DNA of 64,000 nucleotides from Thermofilum uzonense (GTDB taxonomy: Archaea > Thermoproteota > Thermoprotei > Thermofilales > Thermofilaceae), in assembly GCF_000993805.1 (NCBI RefSeq), contig NZ_CP009961.1, positions 272,001-336,000 on the forward strand, written 5' to 3'. The position numbers were made by a program, and so were the translations under genes. This document shows, in pieces, positions 60,572-64,000 of the stretch. Position 1 is the first letter of the stretch; each line of letters begins with the position of its first letter. The notes under the pieces were generated by a model. The model was not told the origin of the DNA and searched no databases. It saw only the letters and a list, made by a program, of their open reading frames with translations.

Positions 60572-61177
60572 GTGTCTCAGGAAAACATCCCTCAAAAAAT
60601 CAGAGGAGCAACGATAAATCTCATACTTTGGATTTTACTCTATATAATCGTTAATGCCCTGATATTTGCTACCATACCCTCCCTTATCCCATCGTTCAAG
60701 GATCTTATAGACCCATATTCGACCTACATAGGGATAGGCCTCGCCTTATTCTTCGGCTACATGATCGTGAGAAGTTTCTCTAATCTCGTCTACTGGATGC
60801 TCCGCATACGCCACCCACACAGCACAGCCGCAGCCGTTAGAAGCATCTTCACGATAATGGGCATTGGAGCTCTAGCAGCAGGCATCGCCGGTGGAGCCGC
60901 GGGTGGAGCAGCCGGCGTGGCCCTCGGAGGCTTCATAGGTATGATCATAGGCTATGCTACTCAACAAGTCCTTGGCCAGGCTGTTGCAGGATTATTCGTG
61001 CTACTCGCCAGACCTGTAAGGATCGGAGACTATGTTAATGTTGCAGGAGAGCAGGGAGTAATAGAAGACATCTCAACACTTTTCACTCAGGTAAAGAAGG
61101 ATGACGGGACCATTGCATTAATACCTAACAACCAACTCGTGGGCTCCAAGATTTATATAATTAAGAGGTCTCAGTAA
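60572..61177 (+). CDS. Short MscS-like mechanosensitive channel protein
   Basis: A 201-residue MscS-family protein. Two N-terminal transmembrane helices (about 15-38 and 48-72) precede the pore helix, which is full of Gly and Ala (about 95-130) and leads into GQAVAGLFVLLARPVRIGDYV and the beta domain (GEQGVIEDIS...LIPNNQLVGSKI). The usual C-terminal alpha/beta vestibule is missing; the protein ends directly after the beta domain. It starts with GTG (MSQENIP). Its 3' end overlaps the convergent gene by 17 nt. Confidence 0.85.
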   Translation: MSQENIPQKIRGATINLILWILLYIIVNALIFATIPSLIPSFKDLIDPYSTYIGIGLALFFGYMIVRSFSNLVYWMLRIRHPHSTAAAVRSIFTIMGIGALAAGIAGGAAGGAAGVALGGFIGMIIGYATQQVLGQAVAGLFVLLARPVRIGDYVNVAGEQGVIEDISTLFTQVKKDDGTIALIPNNQLVGSKIYIIKRSQ

Positions 61178-61664
61178 ACAAAGGATTTTTTCTACGTGAG
61201 GGTCTGAGTGCTTCAGCATATTCCACTATTTTTGCTAGGAGACTCTCTTTCTTAATCTCCATTACCGCTATTAACTCTTCTCCCATGACGTCCTTTAACT
61301 TTACACGCACACGGTAACCCTTCGACTCCAAGTAGTTTTTAAGGGAGACGGCAAGGCTTAACACGTAGCCCCTTGGACTTGTAGGGGGTGTCTTCTTGAG
61401 TAAGTGTCCCTGTGATGTAAGCCTTAGCCCGGCACTCGCCCCCCATGCTAGGGCTAATTGAAAAATATGTTTTCTGGCTTGAGACTGTACGACCACGCCG
61501 CGGGAACCTGGTGCTATGATGAATATTCCGTCGTATGAGGGACGCAGGGTTTGGGCTAAGGCCTTAATGGGAACAACAAATAGTACGTAAAGTAGGAAAG
61601 AGAATATGAGCATAAACGATTTGAGAGTCTCGAACAAGAGGCCTCGAATAAGCATTTCCCCCAT
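61161..61664 (-). CDS. Unknown protein with N-terminal membrane helix
   Basis: A 167-residue protein (from the ATG at 61664) with one hydrophobic segment (about 16-38; SFMLIFSFLLYVLFVVPIKALA) and a cytoplasmic alpha/beta domain of about 120 residues ending in a basic tail. A longer form from 61736 is open, but the methionine chosen has a promoter-like TTAAATTAT (61700-61708) at fitting distance. No family is recognised. Its end overlaps the MscS-like gene. Confidence 0.5.
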   Translation of the reverse strand: MGEMLIRGLLFETLKSFMLIFSFLLYVLFVVPIKALAQTLRPSYDGIFIIAPGSRGVVVQSQARKHIFQLALAWGASAGLRLTSQGHLLKKTPPTSPRGYVLSLAVSLKNYLESKGYRVRVKLKDVMGEELIAVMEIKKESLLAKIVEYAEALRPSRRKNPLFTETS

Positions 61665-61768
61665 TCTCACTAATATATTTTTGTCTAGGGTATGACTCGC
61701 ATAATTTAACTTTTCTATTATATGATAATGAAACAAAACATATTTAGAAAGTTAAAGAACGATTAGAT

Positions 61769-62659
61769 GTGGAGACTAGAAGGATAGTAAGAATAGGGAG
61801 CAGTTTTTATGTCGCGCTCCCGAAAACATGGGTTCAGGAAAGGGTTGGAGGAAACGGTATAGTAGCTCTAACAGTGGAAGAGGACGGATCCCTTAAAATT
61901 ACGCCGTTCTCAATTCGAAAGCAGGACGAGAAAAAACAAGTTAGTTTGTTGTGCAGCAAAGATCTCTTCAGAAACATCGTTTCAGCATATCTTCGAGGAT
62001 TTGAGGTAATCGAGATAACAGTGAATCCAGAGTGCCGAGACGATGTTCTGAGAACTGTCGAAAGGGCTAGGCAGTTATTACTCGGGTTAGAGCTTGTGGG
62101 GGAGGAGCCTGGATTAGTTGTTCTGCAGTCCTTTACGAGGCCTGATTACGATCTGGACTCTTTAGTACAAAGGATGAGTTCTACAACCTTATCCATGTTG
62201 AATCTCTCGTTCCGTGTTGTCGAGACAGGGGATCTTTCCCTAGCTGAAAAGATCTTATACATGGATGATATAGTCGACAGACTATACTTCCTTGCTGTAC
62301 GAATAATAAGAAGCAGGATATCGGATCCCTCATATCCCAGCTCTGAAAAGGTGAAGCTTGTAGATACGAGAGTAGTTGTACGTAATCTGGAGAACCTCGG
62401 AGACTTGCTGGAAGAATTTATACGCGCTGGGGTCGTGAAGGGTAAGGTTGACTGGGAGTTATACGACAGGCTAGCAAGCTTTCAAAAGAGGGTTGTAGCG
62501 CTTGCTCTGGGAGAGAGTATTGTAAGGGAAAATATCTATGAAGAATACTTAACTCTCGAAGACAAGTTAGCCAGGGCAAGGGTCATATTGCCACCAAGGT
62601 TTTATGAGACCTTAGAAGATATGAAGTCACTGTTAAAAGATATTCTTGACCTATCTTGA
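61769..62659 (+). CDS. AbrB-PhoU domain protein, phosphate-type regulator
   Basis: A 296-residue protein. The first 45 residues (RIGSSFYVALPKTWVQE...) are a SpoVT/AbrB-like DNA-binding domain; the rest is helical with two PhoU-like repeats (about 110-290). Archaeal proteins of this build are thought to regulate phosphate uptake. No Pst transporter lies in the window. The start is a GTG at 61769. Confidence 0.82.
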   Translation: METRRIVRIGSSFYVALPKTWVQERVGGNGIVALTVEEDGSLKITPFSIRKQDEKKQVSLLCSKDLFRNIVSAYLRGFEVIEITVNPECRDDVLRTVERARQLLLGLELVGEEPGLVVLQSFTRPDYDLDSLVQRMSSTTLSMLNLSFRVVETGDLSLAEKILYMDDIVDRLYFLAVRIIRSRISDPSYPSSEKVKLVDTRVVVRNLENLGDLLEEFIRAGVVKGKVDWELYDRLASFQKRVVALALGESIVRENIYEEYLTLEDKLARARVILPPRFYETLEDMKSLLKDILDLS

Positions 62660-62724
62660 ACAACCCTAACAATTATTATCTAGGGTCAAAAGCTTTATCT
62701 CTTTAATGTCACTTCGAATACTTG

Positions 62725-63390
62725 ATGAGAACGAGCGTCCCGGTAATCGTCGGCCACAAGGCTAACCGAAAAAGCATACTACAAAAATATCTCAAGTTGA
62801 CCTTGAAGTTCATCGAGTTTGACGTTAGCCTAGCTAATGGTCGTTTGGTTGTAAAGCACGGTGTAGAATCAGGAGCTCCCGGTGTTAAAAAGTTCATTAT
62901 TAACTACGGGTACTTACTTATAGAAGGGAAAGATCCTATCTTAGCTCCTTCAAACCTAGAGGAGCATCTCAAAGAGATAGCGGGTAAGGCGGGAGTTTGG
63001 CTTGACGTCAAGAGTAGGGGTGTCGAGACAGAGGTTGTCCGGCTAGCCCTGAGCCATAGCATAAGCGACGTCATTGTCAGCACGGGCTTTCATAACATGC
63101 TAAGAAAGGTTAAGGAGAGCTATCCCAGTGTTTTAACTATGTTGGGAAATGTTGATTATCGCCCGGCAAACCCGATAAAAGAGGTTGAACTCGCACATGC
63201 TGACGGTGTTTCCATAAATGTCCACTACATCGATAAAGAACTGGTTGAGGAGTTACACTCTGTAGGCTACAAGGTCGCCGTTTGGACCGTGAACGACCCG
63301 CAGAAGGCGATGTGGTTAAAGGAACTTAATGTAGACTACATCATAACGGATATACCAGAAAAAATAACCAGGATACTTTTGGGGTCTTAG
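62725..63390 (+). CDS. Glycerophosphodiester phosphodiesterase
   Basis: A 221-residue GDPD-type TIM-barrel protein. VGHKAN carries the general-acid histidine (canonical HRG-N), FIEFDVSLANGRLVVKHG holds the metal-binding E-x-D and second catalytic histidine, and VAVWTVNDPQKAMWLKELNVDYIITDIP is the family's C-terminal signature. It hydrolyses glycerophosphodiesters to glycerol phosphate and an alcohol; in archaea the substrate may be a G1P-type phosphodiester. The ATG at 62725 follows an in-frame TTG. Its stop overlaps the convergent gene's stop. Confidence 0.9.
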   Translation: MRTSVPVIVGHKANRKSILQKYLKLTLKFIEFDVSLANGRLVVKHGVESGAPGVKKFIINYGYLLIEGKDPILAPSNLEEHLKEIAGKAGVWLDVKSRGVETEVVRLALSHSISDVIVSTGFHNMLRKVKESYPSVLTMLGNVDYRPANPIKEVELAHADGVSINVHYIDKELVEELHSVGYKVAVWTVNDPQKAMWLKELNVDYIITDIPEKITRILLGS

Positions 63391-64000
63391 AGAGAGGCTA
63401 CAAAACCCGGGATCCGCGGGAAAGCCTGAACCTCTGCGATATGTTTTCGCTGTGTGAGCCAGCGTACAAGTCTCTCAACACCTATACCTGCACCGGCACT
63501 CGGGACTAGTAGGCCTTTCCTAGCTAAATCGAGAAAATACCTGTAAGAGTCGAGTAAAACCCTATCTCTTCCCATTTTATAAAGTATTTTCTCGTACTGC
63601 CACTCCCTCTCTGCTCCCGACAACACTTCCCCATATCCTCCGGGCAAAATTAGATCGTAGTTGTGCCATTCTCCAGTCTTGAAATCCTCGAAGTCGTAGA
63701 ACTCTCGGGGAATGTCTATTACCCAAAAAGGTTCTTCAAGGGTGGTAGAAGCCTGAATTTCCCAGTCTGAACCATACGTCTCCTCGAGATCCCGCCTCCT
63801 ATAGATTTTGAAAGGTGTAGAAGGCTTTTGTATTTCAACTCCGATCTCTCTGAATATGCTTGAGCAACACTCTTCGAGATGGTCAAATAACTCTGAAATC
63901 ACTCCTTCAACGAGGCGGAATATGTCTTCCCTTTTTGCCTCTCTAACTTCAAAGTCCAGCTGTGTGAACTCATATGCATGCCTGCCTGTGGAAGCGCGTT
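63387..64000 (-). CDS. Class II aminoacyl-tRNA-synthetase-like protein, archaeal asparagine synthetase/AsnRS type (partial)
   Basis: The C-terminal 203 codons of a gene that begins beyond the window; the frame stays open to base 64000. STGRHAYEFTQLDFEV is class II motif 2 of the Asp/Asn subgroup, IDIPREFYDFED matches the next conserved segment, and GAGIGVERLVRWL is motif 3 with its arginine. No anticodon-binding domain can be judged. Archaeal AsnRS-like proteins without that domain act as asparagine synthetases, and this may be one; a true AsnRS cannot be excluded. Confidence 0.8.
   Translation of the reverse strand, partial: RASTGRHAYEFTQLDFEVREAKREDIFRLVEGVISELFDHLEECCSSIFREIGVEIQKPSTPFKIYRRRDLEETYGSDWEIQASTTLEEPFWVIDIPREFYDFEDFKTGEWHNYDLILPGGYGEVLSGAEREWQYEKILYKMGRDRVLLDSYRYFLDLARKGLLVPSAGAGIGVERLVRWLTQRKHIAEVQAFPRIPGFVASL

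Noticed and set aside
1-64000. CRISPR arrays, transposons, integrase/att sites, rRNA or tRNA genes
   Set aside because: I looked for spaced repeats, transposase motifs and tRNA T-loops on both strands and saw none.

Overview
The window reads as a chromosomal stretch of a hyperthermophilic crenarchaeon (Thermoproteota). The best guess is the Thermofilum/Infirmifilum group, inferred from gene content only. Supporting signs are a nurA-herA-mre11-rad50 operon, an Alba chromatin protein, archaeal Sua5, TreT with a TrmB-type regulator, a tungsten/molybdenum aldehyde:ferredoxin oxidoreductase, an archaeal asparagine-synthetase/AsnRS-like protein, and promoter architecture. First genes of transcripts mostly start 0-10 nt after the expected start site, about 25 nt below an A/T-rich TATA element, so they are probably leaderless. 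Internal genes often follow GGTGA-type Shine-Dalgarno sequences. I saw no tRNA, rRNA, CRISPR, transposon or phage genes.

Layout. 1-7.8 kb: end of a MetE-like gene, sfsA, an AOR with a four-cluster ferredoxin subunit, a CBS/HPF-like fusion, a phosphoribosyltransferase, sua5, a dolichol/phytol-kinase-like membrane protein and a Prx6-type peroxiredoxin. 7.9-14.5 kb: the double-strand-break end-resection operon nurA-herA-mre11-rad50. 14.5-16.7 kb: rpiB, a concanavalin-like protein, DUF134 and DUF5320 proteins. 16.8-22.3 kb: a trehalose/maltose-type ABC importer without its ATPase, a TrmB-family regulator and TreT. 22.5-28.9 kb: a membrane-bound formate dehydrogenase operon with FdhE and NifX-like tail genes. 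29-34.4 kb: an MBL hydrolase, DUF554, and a tightly overlapping three-gene cassette (PLP enzyme, DUF1611, PP-loop protein). 34.4-37.8 kb: regulators, flavin reductase, Alba and a membrane-anchored winged-helix protein. 38-46.8 kb: exported or membrane proteins (Lon-like protease, coiled-coil proteins, MacB-type ABC system). 46.9-51.3 kb: a complete ECF importer and an MFS transporter. 51.4-53.2 kb: a PEPCK-like enzyme. 53.2-59.2 kb: a five-gene glycerol-phosphate oxidation operon. 59.2-64 kb: small membrane proteins, an MscS-like channel, an AbrB-PhoU protein, a glycerophosphodiesterase and a truncated aminoacyl-tRNA-synthetase-like gene.

Most striking points. The Rad50 homologue has no cysteine, so it cannot form the usual zinc hook, and carries a two-helix hydrophobic hairpin at the coiled-coil apex, suggesting membrane attachment. 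The 30.95-34.43 kb cassette looks like an uncharacterised amino-acid modification or epimerisation pathway. A matching operator, CTACYAC-N6-GTGGTAG, lies in both the sugar-importer and the regulator/treT promoters. Metabolically the window suggests an organism that imports and interconverts disaccharides, oxidises formate, aldehydes and glycerol phosphates, and passes electrons to ferredoxin or the membrane.
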